Shown piece after piece: positions 19,556 to 29,718 of a stretch of DNA of 64,000 bases (position 1 is the stretch's first letter; every line of letters begins with the position of its first letter). This DNA is from Parachitinimonas caeni. GTDB lineage: Bacteria; Pseudomonadota; Gammaproteobacteria; Burkholderiales; Chitinimonadaceae. The DNA lies in contig NZ_JARRAF010000001.1 of assembly GCF_030129945.1 (NCBI RefSeq), forward strand, positions 339,455 to 403,454, given 5' to 3'. The position numbers and the translations under genes were made by a program. The notes beneath the pieces are model-generated. The model worked only from the letters and a program-made list of their open reading frames with translations. It was not told the DNA's origin and made no database searches.

Positions 19556-22339
19556 CTACTGACCCTGCGCCGCAGTCTTGGTGGTTTTGGCGGCCTGCGC
19601 AAAGTCACCGGCGTAGACATGGGCGAAGCGTGCAGGATCAATATATTTCTTGATGGCAGCGTTAACGTCGTCCAGTGTCACCGTTTCGATGCGGGCGTCC
19701 AGTTCTGCTGTGAATTTCATGGTGCGGTGACGGTCGAGCTGGTCAAGATGCATCGCTGCCAGTGTGCTGTCCTCTGCGCGGCTGATCTGCCGTTGCTGCA
19801 GCAGGCCCTTCTTGGCGTCGGCCAGCTCCTCGGCACTGATGCCGTTGACGACAAAGCGTTCCAGCTCTTCCTTCACCCCGGCTTGCAGCTTGGGCAGGTT
19901 TTGCGGGGCGTAAATGGCAATCAGCAGCAGGGTACCGGCGGTTTCATGGCTGGATACCTGGAGCCGGCTGCCCGCGTAATAGCTGATGCCGTCTTTTTGA
20001 CGCAGGCGGTCGAGCAGGCGTGACTTGATCCCACCACCCAGAACTTCCTGTACCAGCAACATTGCCGGGTAGTCGGCCGCCTGGTCGTTGAGCTTGATCG
20101 GCAGGCTGGCGACGTAGAAGGCGTTGGCTTTATCCGGCGTTTCTATCGACTTGCTGTCGGCCTTGGGTTCGTTGACCGGGTCGGCGATCCGCGCATAGCG
20201 GTTCTTGGCCTTCCAGTCACCAAACAGGCTCTTGATCTGGTCTTCGCTGGCTTTGGCATCGAAATCGCCTACCAGAGACAGCTCGCCGTCCTGCGCACCG
20301 TAAAACTTCTGGTAAAAGCCTTTGACGCCGCCAAGACTCAGTGCCTTGGTCTCGGCCAGCAATTCGGTGAAGTCCGGGGTGTAGCGGATGTCGTCCTTTT
20401 TGTAGTCATTCCAATGCCGATGCCAGGCCAGCAGGGCAATCGGCTGCGGCTCGACGCTATCGCGCTGGATGCTGGTGATCTGCTCGGTTTTCATCTGCTC
20501 CAACTCGGTGGCCGGGAAGGTGGGGGCGCGTAGTACATCCCGCAGCACGGTCAGCAATTCGGGCAGATTCTTGCGCACGGTTTCGAACTGAACATCAACG
20601 TGTTGCCCACGGCCGCTGATGCTGACTTTGGCCTTGAGTTCGTCAAACTTGCTCTGCAGTTGCTGGCGACTCAGCTTGCCGGCCCCCCGGCTCAGCATTT
20701 CTGCGGTGGCGGCGGCGTAGCTGCGCTGGCCGCTCAGGCTGGCCAGTTCGCCCAATTGCAGGCGAATGGCGCCACTGACGGTTTCGCCGCGTGTCTTCTT
20801 GGGCGTAAAGGCGACTTTCATGCCATTGGCCAGGGTGAAGCGCTGGGTGCGCTGGTCGATATTGGTCGGGCTGGAGTCGAATTTCTCGCCCTCTACTGCA
20901 GCAGCGCGGCCTTTATAGTCGGCAACCAGTTTGGTCACGTCCGGCGTGGCCGGCATGGTGATGCGGTTAGGCGTCTTGGTTGGGACGAACTGGCCAAAGG
21001 TACGGTTGCTTTCTTTAAAGTAGTTTTCGGCAACTTTCTGCACCTCGGCGACGCTCAGGGCTTCGATCTGGTCGCGCTGCAGGAAGAACAGACGCCAGTC
21101 GCCCTTGGCAATCGCTTCAGACAGTTCCACGCCCAGCGTGCGAGGGTCGTTGATGGTTTTGTCGATGCCATTGAGCAAGCTGGCTTTGGCCTGCTTCAGT
21201 TCGGTTTCGGTGATGGGTTTTTGCTTGATGTTCTCGATCACGTCGAGCATCTTTTTGCGGGCTTCGGCACTGGACTGGGTCTTGGCCAACTCCGCCCAGA
21301 ACAGGATGTAACCTGGCTCGGTCAGGGCGACGTTCCACGACTCCACGCCAGAGGCTTTCTTGCCTTCGACCAGTGTTTTGTGGAGGCGGCCATTGGGGGT
21401 GCTGGCCAGGATTTCCGAAAGCGCTGCCATGGCTGCGGCGTCGGCATGTGCGCCGGCCGAGGTGTGGTAGAGCGCGCCCAGCAAAGTGGTTTCGCCTACG
21501 CGGCTGACCGTTACTTCACGCGCGCCGTCCTGCACGCTGTCCTGCGTATAGGTGCGTTCCAGTGCCCGGCTCGGCTTGGGAATGGCGCCAAACTGCTTTT
21601 CGATCAGCGCCAGCGTCTTGGCTTCATCAAACTTGCCTGCCACCACCAGCACTGCGTTATCAGGCTGGTAATACTTGCGGTAGAACGCTTGCAGGCGGTC
21701 GATGCTGACGTTTTCAACATCGCTGCGTGAGCCGATGGTGGGCTTGCCATAGTTGTGCCAGTCGTAGGCGACTGAGCTGAGGCGCGACCACAGTGCCATT
21801 TTCGGGCTGTTATCGTTCATCTCCAGCTCATTACGGACCACCGAGAACTCAGTATCGAGATCTTTGCGGGCAATGGTGCTGTTGACCATGCGGTCGGCTT
21901 CCATTTCGAGTGCCCACTGCAGGTTGTCGTCAGAGGCGGCGAAGGTTTCGTAGTAATTGGTGCGATCAAAGAAAGTGGTGCCGTTGAAATCCATGCCGCG
22001 CTTGCCCAGCTCCTGCATGATGTTGCCGCGGTTGGGCGTGCCCTTGAAGGTCATGTGCTCAAGCAGGTGGGCCATGCCGGTTTCGCCGTAGTTTTCGTGG
22101 CGCGAACCCACCAGATAGGTGAGGTTGACCGTCGTCGTGGCTTTCGAGGCATCGGGCGCCAGCAAGACACGCAGGCCATTGGCCAGGCGATATTCTGTAA
22201 TGCCTTCTACCGTGGTGACTTTCTGCACGGACGCGCTACTGGCTGTCGTTGTGGCAGCGGGGGTGTTGGCAAATGCGGCAGGCGATCCTGCCAGGGCAAA
22301 CGCAGCCAGGATGGCTGCAACACTAGGTTTGATCTGCAT
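19556..22339 (-). CDS. M16 family zinc metallopeptidase (pitrilysin-like, double repeat)
   Basis: A 927-residue exported peptidase with a Sec signal peptide (about 1-25, AFALAGSPAAFA). The first M16 half has the inverted zinc motif HLLEH (H91, E94, H95) and the downstream glutamate in ALEMEADRM. The second half (about 480-900) is the inactive M16_C-type repeat usual in two-domain members. This architecture resembles the periplasmic PqqL/YmxG-type peptidases, which degrade small unfolded peptides. It is single-gene, with its own terminator, and is followed by divergent or unrelated genes. Confidence 0.92.
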   Translation of the reverse strand: MQIKPSVAAILAAFALAGSPAAFANTPAATTTASSASVQKVTTVEGITEYRLANGLRVLLAPDASKATTTVNLTYLVGSRHENYGETGMAHLLEHMTFKGTPNRGNIMQELGKRGMDFNGTTFFDRTNYYETFAASDDNLQWALEMEADRMVNSTIARKDLDTEFSVVRNELEMNDNSPKMALWSRLSSVAYDWHNYGKPTIGSRSDVENVSIDRLQAFYRKYYQPDNAVLVVAGKFDEAKTLALIEKQFGAIPKPSRALERTYTQDSVQDGAREVTVSRVGETTLLGALYHTSAGAHADAAAMAALSEILASTPNGRLHKTLVEGKKASGVESWNVALTEPGYILFWAELAKTQSSAEARKKMLDVIENIKQKPITETELKQAKASLLNGIDKTINDPRTLGVELSEAIAKGDWRLFFLQRDQIEALSVAEVQKVAENYFKESNRTFGQFVPTKTPNRITMPATPDVTKLVADYKGRAAAVEGEKFDSSPTNIDQRTQRFTLANGMKVAFTPKKTRGETVSGAIRLQLGELASLSGQRSYAAATAEMLSRGAGKLSRQQLQSKFDELKAKVSISGRGQHVDVQFETVRKNLPELLTVLRDVLRAPTFPATELEQMKTEQITSIQRDSVEPQPIALLAWHRHWNDYKKDDIRYTPDFTELLAETKALSLGGVKGFYQKFYGAQDGELSLVGDFDAKASEDQIKSLFGDWKAKNRYARIADPVNEPKADSKSIETPDKANAFYVASLPIKLNDQAADYPAMLLVQEVLGGGIKSRLLDRLRQKDGISYYAGSRLQVSSHETAGTLLLIAIYAPQNLPKLQAGVKEELERFVVNGISAEELADAKKGLLQQRQISRAEDSTLAAMHLDQLDRHRTMKFTAELDARIETVTLDDVNAAIKKYIDPARFAHVYAGDFAQAAKTTKTAAQGQ

Positions 22340-22545
22340 CTCTTCCCAATTTCCTATTGTTCAAGACAAACAATGGCAATGGCCGGCACCGGTGTACATG
22401 GCACCGGAATCCGGCCGCTTCCTCGACGGCTGTTGACGGCTTCTTTACCGCGCGTCTCAGGCTCAACCGCGCCAGCAGCATACGCCGCTCCCGATACGCT
22501 GGGCAGCACTCATGAGATGAAAGCCGGTTTCGCGGGCGCCAATCG

Positions 22546-23130
22546 TCAATTTGTGGGCGCGACTGGCAATGGCAAACCCAGAAATGCGCAAATTTCGGGC
22601 AAATGGCGCTCGAAATGCTCAAAACTATGGCTGCCGCCTGCCTCGACGGTCTGCCGTGCCCCGGCGTAGTAATCCACTGCCTGCCGGTAATCAAGCGTCT
22701 CGTCGGCGGTTTGCACCATCAGCCAGTAGCGCCCGGCAGTGAATGTGGGTGGCTCCAGCCGGGCGAAGGCGGCAACGTGGCTGTCATCAAGAAAATACCG
22801 TTCACCGCTGTACAGGTTCTGCTGCCAGCCCAAGTAATCACGCAACAGGTGCTGAGGTTTGACGCCGGGGTTGACCAGCACCGCCTTGCTGCCGAATCGC
22901 TCCGCAGCCCAGGTAGCGTGAAAGCCGCCCAGTGAGCTGCCGATAAAGCCGACTTCGGGCAGGCCATGCACGGCTTTGATGATGGCCGCTTCGGCTTCAT
23001 CGGGCATGGCGGGCAAGGTGGGGCAGACAAAGCGGTCACCCAGCCCGTGGGCGTTCAGAAAAGCCTGGGTCTGGCGTGCCTTGACCGAGGCCGGGCTACT
23101 GTTGAATCCGTGAAGGTAGACGATGTACAT
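22546..23130 (-). CDS. YqiA-like alpha/beta hydrolase (predicted esterase)
   Basis: A 194-residue protein of the YqiA/UPF0227 esterase group. It begins MYIVYLHGFNSSPAS (oxyanion/HG motif) and has the nucleophile elbow GSSLGG (S near residue 70). The likely acid and histidine are D in QTADETLDY and H in GGSHSFEHFERH. I start at the ATG at 23130, 7 bp after the racemase stop, because the conserved N-terminus begins there. It is probably co-transcribed with the racemase. Substrate is unknown. Confidence 0.88.
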   Translation of the reverse strand: MYIVYLHGFNSSPASVKARQTQAFLNAHGLGDRFVCPTLPAMPDEAEAAIIKAVHGLPEVGFIGSSLGGFHATWAAERFGSKAVLVNPGVKPQHLLRDYLGWQQNLYSGERYFLDDSHVAAFARLEPPTFTAGRYWLMVQTADETLDYRQAVDYYAGARQTVEAGGSHSFEHFERHLPEICAFLGLPLPVAPTN

Positions 23131-23137
23131 GACGCAA

Positions 23138-23836
23138 TCACCGATAGCGGATGGCAGCGTCGGCTGCGGCCAGCGCGTGCAGCTCGGTGGTATCGAAGGT
23201 TGGCACGGGTGAATCGGCCGCACCAACCAGCATCGAAATCTCGGTACAGCCGAAAATGATGCCCTCCGCACCGTCTGCCACCAGCTGCTTGATAATGCGC
23301 CGATACGCTTCGCGAGAATCGTCTTTTACCTGACCAAGACACAGCTCCTGATAAATGATGCGGTGAACGACTTCGCGATCGGCGTCGTCCGGCGTCAGCA
23401 CCTCAATGCCGTGGCGCTCGCTGAGCCGACCCTTGTAGAACGGCTGCTCCATGGTAAAGCGGGTGCCCAGCAAGCCGACTTTTTTGATCCCTGCCTCGCG
23501 AATGGCGGCCGCTGTGGGTTCGACGATGTGCAGGAGCGGGATCGACACGGCAGCCTCAATCGCGGGTGCCACTTTGTGCATGGTGTTGGTACACAAGATG
23601 ATGAAGTCGGCTCCGGCGGCTTCGACCGAGCGCGCTGCCAGGGCGAGCTGTCGTCCGGCTTCGTCCCAGTCTCCTTTAGCCTGCAGCTGCTCAATCTCGT
23701 GAAAATCCACGCTATGCATGACGAGCTTGGCTGAATGCAGTCCGCCCAAGCGCTGGCGAATGGCTTGGTTGATTAGCCGGTAATAGCCGGCCGTTGATTC
23801 CCAGCTCATACCCCCTAAAAGGCCCATGGTTTCCAT
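23138..23836 (-). CDS. Aspartate/glutamate racemase family protein
   Basis: A 232-residue protein with the two catalytic cysteines of the Asp/Glu racemase family: C82 in ILCTNTMHK and C197 in IIFGCTEI, and the N-terminal GLLGGMSWEST. The start at 23836 has an AAAGGGG site ~8 bases upstream. The frame extends further but without a conserved sequence. TNTMHK is typical of the aspartate racemase/YgeA subgroup (broad amino-acid racemases). The esterase gene follows 7 bp downstream. Confidence 0.93.
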   Translation of the reverse strand: METMGLLGGMSWESTAGYYRLINQAIRQRLGGLHSAKLVMHSVDFHEIEQLQAKGDWDEAGRQLALAARSVEAAGADFIILCTNTMHKVAPAIEAAVSIPLLHIVEPTAAAIREAGIKKVGLLGTRFTMEQPFYKGRLSERHGIEVLTPDDADREVVHRIIYQELCLGQVKDDSREAYRRIIKQLVADGAEGIIFGCTEISMLVGAADSPVPTFDTTELHALAAADAAIRYR

Positions 23837-24361
23837 CGTGTTTGCCCCTTTCCTTGTCATCGTCGAGGCGGTAGGACTGGCCTCTTGCCGGAAAAGTTGC
23901 GCGCGACACACTGCGCTGGCAAGCCCGGGTTTCCGGCCGAGCCAGAATGCTTGTCGGTCCACATATTCAATTTAACCAAATAAGCAAAGCGCCGAGCGAT
24001 AAGCAAAATGGCTTGAATCCTCAACACAGTGTTTGCTGAGGTGTCGGCTTGGTGTTGGTGTAGGGAATCCCCTACAGGCGGTTGGGTGTGGCGATTGTGT
24101 TACAAAACATATCCACAGGTGGGTTTATAGGCCTAAATGCTGAAAAATCATGGTAATATTTCATGACTATCAGTCAATGCTTATTTGATTTATGCATATG
24201 GTATATTTGGCTTCCTCCGCAAGGGAGCTAGTCTGCCTGGCCGGGGAGTGCCTGGGCGAGTATCTTGGTTTGTTATGCAATGCAGCAAATTAGAAGTACT
24301 TTCTGATCAAAAAGTGATGGCTCCAAGTTGTTCGTAAAAGAATCTGTTACAGAAGATATTC
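23837..24361. other. Intergenic region
   Basis: About 525 bp between divergent genes, AT-rich in its middle (24100-24220). No gene, tRNA or strong hairpin seen. Promoters for both flanking genes are presumably here. Confidence 0.45.
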
Positions 24362-24844
24362 ATGAAATTCCACCGATACCACCTCAACCCGCACTGCACG
24401 CCACGAGACTGGCAGGCGATCAAGCTGCAACAGGCTGCCAGCCACGGCGATAGCATCGAAGGGCAGCAAGCGCTGGTGGATGCACGACGTTTCGATCTGG
24501 CCGCCAGTGAGATCGAAAAACTACTGGGCTGGAAGCAGTCAGCCCTCAAGCTGGCCAGCTTATTGTTGCCCGCCGATAACCAGCACGAGTGGTCGGCCCA
24601 GCAATGGTTTGAAGCCCTGTTTGCCGCAACCGTCCACGCACAAAGCGCCAATGACGAAGCGCACGACCCCCTGCGCAGCGAATTTGAAAAGCTGGCGGCC
24701 AGCCAGCAGCTCGACACCACACGCTCCCGCCTTACGCCCGGCCACTACGCCAACGATGCGACCCAGGCGGCTTGGCACATCTTCTGCCAGATCAACCCGA
24801 CGCCTGCGCCGACCAACCTTTCCCCCGCCCTGGCAACAGCCTGA
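24362..24844 (+). CDS. Hypothetical protein
   Basis: A 160-residue soluble protein without signal peptide or membrane segment, mostly helical by composition (ALKLASLLLPADNQ, EIEKLLGWKQ). It starts with MKFHRYHLNPHCTPRDWQAIKLQQAASHGDSIEGQQALVDARR. No family is recognised. The start is the first ATG in an AT-rich leader, and codon use matches the neighbouring genes, which supports it being real. Confidence 0.6.
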   Translation: MKFHRYHLNPHCTPRDWQAIKLQQAASHGDSIEGQQALVDARRFDLAASEIEKLLGWKQSALKLASLLLPADNQHEWSAQQWFEALFAATVHAQSANDEAHDPLRSEFEKLAASQQLDTTRSRLTPGHYANDATQAAWHIFCQINPTPAPTNLSPALATA

Positions 24845-25003
24845 ACCGTCGCCCGCAACGGCAAGCCGGTTTGGCTGCCGTGGCCTGCCGCGTGTTCATC
24901 CCCCGCCCCGACGCGCCGTCCGGCGCACTGGATTGCACTCTGCCTGGCATGCGCTACGCTAGATCTATCAATGGTTTAGCGGCAATTGCCGGCAGAGGTG
25001 ATC

Positions 25004-26581
25004 ATGAATACCCCACGTCAACTCGCATGCAGCCTGAGCTTGCTCCTGCCTTTGATGTCCTGGGCCGCCAAGCCCCAGATCGCAGGCGGCGAGCAACATA
25101 CCCTGGCGTTGAAAAGTGATGGCACCGTCTACGCCTGGGGCGGCAATGCCGATGGCCAGCTGGGCGATGGTTCCACCGCCAGTCGTCTGACACCGGTTGC
25201 GGTAAGCGGGCTGAGTGATGTGGTGACGATCGCAGCCGGAAAGTCACACAGCCTGGCTGTCAAAGCGGATGGCACGGTCTGGGCGTGGGGCAATAACGGA
25301 TTGAACCAGCTGGGCGACGGTACTTCCACCAGCCGAAGCGCCCCCAAACAGATAAATGGATTGAGCGGCGTGATTGCCGTCAGCGCCGGGGATTTCTTCT
25401 CGATGGCGCTCAAGGCGGACGGCACAGTCTGGAGCTGGGGCGACAACGGCAACGGCCAGCTGGGCGATGGCAGCAAAAATCAGCGCAGCACACCGGTACA
25501 AATCAAGACCCTGAGCGGCATCAGCGCCATTTCGGCCGGTTATTACTACGCGACAGCTTTGAAGTCGGATGGTACGGTCTGGAGCTGGGGCATCAACGAC
25601 AACGCCCAGTTGGGTGATGGCACCACCACCGAGCGCGCCGAGCCGAAGCAGGTCGCCGGGGTGAGCGACGGTGTCGCCATTGCCGCTGCTTTCGGCCATG
25701 TAGCGGTCATCCGCCGCGATGGCAGCCTGCTGGCCTGGGGGCGCAACAATCATGGCCAGCTGGCCGATGGCAAGGCGCTCTACATTCCCCCCGAGACCAT
25801 CGAATACCGCCCGTCCATTGCGCCGATGCAGGGCTTTACCAACAGTGCAGCCGTGGCGGCCGGGCTATATCACACCCTGGTGCTCGATAGCAGCGGAGCC
25901 ATACAAGGTGTGGGTGGCAATATCCACGGCCAGCTCGGTAATGGCGCCAGCCAGCCTGAAGACCGGCCCAATGCTGTGGCCATTACCGCGCTGAGCCAAG
26001 TGGGCGCCATTGGCATCGGCCGCTTTCAGTCGTTTGCCATCAAGACCGATGGCAGTGTCTATGGCTTCGGCAAGAACGATGCCGGCCAGATGGGCGATGG
26101 CGCCAGTGCCAACCGCGCCAGTCCGACACCTGTGGTGGGTGTGGGCGGCACCGGCACACTCGACCTGGGCCTGTTCTGCGCCAAAGGCTGTGCCACCCTG
26201 GCGGTGGCAGGCAGCCGCACTAAGAAGGCTGGCGACATGCTCGACGTGCGGCTGGCGCTCAATGGCTTGGCCAGCCAGAGCAGCCTCGCGGGCAAGAATG
26301 TTGACCTCTACGTGGCTGTACAGCTGACCGATGGCTCGCTGCTGTTCATGAAATCGCCCCAACTCTTCGGCGCCCCGGCCTTCGACACCAGCGTCGTACC
26401 CTATCAGTCCAACCTCGCCACCACCGACCGCGAAGGCACCCTGATCAGCGCCTTCCCGCTCCCCGCCCTGCCCAAAGGCAGCTACCGGCTACTCACTACG
26501 GTCGTCGCCACCGGCAACAGCCCGCTCAATTCCGCCAATTGGGTGGGTGGGTTGTCGATGGGGGAGTTTGAGGTGCAGTGA
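25004..26581 (+). CDS. Exported RCC1-repeat beta-propeller protein
   Basis: A 525-residue protein with a signal peptide (MNTPRQLACSLSLLLPLMSWA). Residues ~25-380 contain seven RCC1-type repeats, each with the pattern xxHTLALKxDGTVYAWGxNxxGQLGDG, enough to close a seven-bladed propeller. The last repeats are more divergent (IQGVGGNIHGQLGNG, VYGFGKNDAGQMGDG). A ~140-residue C-terminal beta-rich domain follows, resembling a carbohydrate/adhesin-like tail. I chose ATG 25004 (AGAGG 5 bases upstream) over an earlier in-frame codon because the signal peptide begins there. Bacterial members of this family are mostly uncharacterised and may act as adhesins or exchange-factor-like effectors. Confidence 0.9.
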   Translation: MNTPRQLACSLSLLLPLMSWAAKPQIAGGEQHTLALKSDGTVYAWGGNADGQLGDGSTASRLTPVAVSGLSDVVTIAAGKSHSLAVKADGTVWAWGNNGLNQLGDGTSTSRSAPKQINGLSGVIAVSAGDFFSMALKADGTVWSWGDNGNGQLGDGSKNQRSTPVQIKTLSGISAISAGYYYATALKSDGTVWSWGINDNAQLGDGTTTERAEPKQVAGVSDGVAIAAAFGHVAVIRRDGSLLAWGRNNHGQLADGKALYIPPETIEYRPSIAPMQGFTNSAAVAAGLYHTLVLDSSGAIQGVGGNIHGQLGNGASQPEDRPNAVAITALSQVGAIGIGRFQSFAIKTDGSVYGFGKNDAGQMGDGASANRASPTPVVGVGGTGTLDLGLFCAKGCATLAVAGSRTKKAGDMLDVRLALNGLASQSSLAGKNVDLYVAVQLTDGSLLFMKSPQLFGAPAFDTSVVPYQSNLATTDREGTLISAFPLPALPKGSYRLLTTVVATGNSPLNSANWVGGLSMGEFEVQ

Positions 26582-26676
26582 GGGGGGGTGAATACAATTC
26601 GCATTGTATTATTTCTTACATACTATGCTTAGATAGCCACTGGTATTTCTAATATAAATTGGGGTGGGAGGATGTG

Positions 26677-27030
26677 ATGCAAGATATGGATGCAATTAAA
26701 GAGCAAGTTGAAAAAAATGGAAATGTGCTAACGGTTAGCATGGAACAATTGAAGGATATTCATGGGGCAGGAAGATTAGGATCTCATGTTAGACAAGAGA
26801 TAAGTCGTGCATTGGAAGGCGTTGGACTTGCTCATGTGCCCAGAGAGCTTCCAAGTTACCAGCATGAATTAGTTCGCCTATACAAGAGAGGTACTGATAT
26901 AGGGCAATTTATTGAAAAGGTTTTGTCGCCGGGAGAGGAGAGTGATAAATGGTTGTTGAAAAAAATCAGTTCTAAAGGACCTGACTATGCTGAAATAATC
27001 CAAAAAATTAGAGATCTTGTCTCTGATTGA
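26677..27030 (+). CDS. Small AT-rich hypothetical protein
   Basis: A 117-residue soluble, charged, largely helical protein (MQDMDAIKEQVEKNG...IIQKIRDLVSD). GGAGG lies 5 bases before the ATG at 26677; a TTG at 26659 has no site. Codon use is much more AT-rich than that of its neighbours, suggesting recent acquisition. It lies between the RCC1 gene and a Fic toxin-antitoxin pair and might be an immunity, accessory or phage-derived gene. I do not recognise its family. Confidence 0.6.
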   Translation: MQDMDAIKEQVEKNGNVLTVSMEQLKDIHGAGRLGSHVRQEISRALEGVGLAHVPRELPSYQHELVRLYKRGTDIGQFIEKVLSPGEESDKWLLKKISSKGPDYAEIIQKIRDLVSD

Positions 27031-27113
27031 ATGGGAGTTTCCAGATCTCTATTTGTCATCTGTCTTATAGATAGGATCTGATTCTTGATGGTGGGCCTTG
27101 TGGAGTGATGGCT

Positions 27114-27710
27114 TCAAGGAATCAGTTGACTGGTGATCCTGTCTAGTAGAGTTTCCAAGGTATCTTGGTCACCATGAAAACTGGCAATCATTGCCCCTAT
27201 CATTTCATCGCGTGTCGCCAATTCAAATTCAATAGAGTACCCTGCCTCGAAAGCCAGTTGATAGCAGAATGCGCGTTGGCTACGGCCATTGCCTTCTCTG
27301 AATGGGTGGGCAGCATTGATTTCCGAGAGATAATGCGCCAGTTTGTGAATGAAGATTTTAGGCGGGAGATTTTTTAAAAAAGAGTCTTTCGCAATATTAT
27401 TTAGCTCTTTTTCAAGATAACGGTTTATGTGTTGCCAACTGCAAAATCGGGAATTGCCTTTGCTAATGTCTACCGTTCGAAATTGGCCGGCCCAATCATA
27501 GACATCCTGAAAGATGTACTTATGAACGGCTTGTAAATGTGTCAGATCGTAATTGCCGGCTATGGGATTGCGGGTAAGTTCAAATAGCCGGATAGCGGTG
27601 AAGTTTGCCTCGGCTATGTCCAGTTCGGCCTGGTCCTGAATGGCCAGCTTGTTTTTCAGTACATCCGAGTTGGGATAGGTATAGCAATCAGCCCCTTCGT
27701 ACTTGCTCAT
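27114..27710 (-). CDS. fic: Fic/DOC family protein (predicted AMP-transferase toxin)
   Basis: A 198-residue Fic protein. The active-site motif is complete: HPFREGNGRSQR at 135-146, with the catalytic histidine H135 and the phosphate-binding GNGR. The N-terminal ~50 residues and the flap segment (around 70-100) fit the class I Fic fold. The start at 27710 (MSKYEGADCY) lies inside the upstream antitoxin gene. Class I Fic toxins AMPylate targets such as gyrase or topoisomerase IV and are inhibited by a separate antitoxin helix. Its neighbour encodes one. Expression would be toxic without that partner. Confidence 0.93.
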   Translation of the reverse strand: MSKYEGADCYTYPNSDVLKNKLAIQDQAELDIAEANFTAIRLFELTRNPIAGNYDLTHLQAVHKYIFQDVYDWAGQFRTVDISKGNSRFCSWQHINRYLEKELNNIAKDSFLKNLPPKIFIHKLAHYLSEINAAHPFREGNGRSQRAFCYQLAFEAGYSIEFELATRDEMIGAMIASFHGDQDTLETLLDRITSQLIP

Positions 27711-27879
27711 AGTGCTTTTGGAGATTGGCCAGGAGATTGGCAGTCGATTCTTCACCCTCCTGGCATTTGCGCAAGCCTGCTTCCGTTTCGGGGCTGGGTT
27801 GCAGCATTTCAAATTTCAACGAGGCCAAGACATTATCCAGCGATTTTTCTGCCGCTGACCTTCTGGTGATTTCTCGCAT
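27688..27879 (-). CDS. VbhA-like antitoxin for the Fic protein
   Basis: A 63-residue protein ending 23 bp inside the fic gene. It contains SLKFE (S20-E24), matching the [ST]xxxE part of the Fic inhibition motif that occupies the ATP pocket. The following residue is methionine rather than the usual G or N. The ATG at 27879 has a GGG-type site; a TTG 10 codons upstream looks less likely. Short length, position directly upstream of fic and overlap are all typical of VbhA/FicA antitoxins. Confidence 0.8.
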   Translation of the reverse strand: MREITRRSAAEKSLDNVLASLKFEMLQPSPETEAGLRKCQEGEESTANLLANLQKHYEQVRRG

Positions 27880-28072
27880 CGAATACCCTGCCAAGTAAGT
27901 GACTTTCAATACTGAATTTTAGCGCATTGGCGGGAACTTGATTGCCCTTTTCAATGGTTGACAGCTGTTCTGGCTAGCTGGTTGGCGGGGGCGGTGTCCC
28001 CACCCGAGACCCTACCCGACGTGTCTCTTGCTGGCGCGCCCCCTGTGCCCGCTAGTCTTCCTCAAGAGCCGG

Positions 28073-29494
<1,422 letters not shown>

Positions 29495-29517
29495 TCAACT
29501 GCCGACAGTGGGGCGAT

Positions 29518-29718
29518 TCAGCAACCCGACTTCACGCCAAACCGGCGCAGCAGGTTTTCCAGCAGACACCAGCGGCTGATGCCGCTTTGCAGCAGGTTGA
29601 GGCCAACGAAAGCCGTCAGGGCCAGCCACCACGGGCTGACAGTCAGGCTGAGGCCGATGGAGGCAAGCACCATCAGGCCAGCGAAGATGCGGACGATTTG
29701 CCAGGATGTCATGTTCAA
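29518..29718 (-). CDS. DUF2892 (YgaP-like) inner-membrane protein
   Basis: A 66-residue protein with two predicted membrane helices (about 10-28 and 31-46) and a C-terminal tail containing C51 and the terminal C66 (SGC at the end). It matches the DUF2892 family, which is often fused or adjacent to rhodanese and sulfur-handling proteins, as in YgaP. Its ATG overlaps the stop of the RND gene (ATGA). The gap to sqr is ~170 bp. Fits a sulfur-handling role in this operon. Confidence 0.85.
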   Translation of the reverse strand: MNMTSWQIVRIFAGLMVLASIGLSLTVSPWWLALTAFVGLNLLQSGISRWCLLENLLRRFGVKSGC

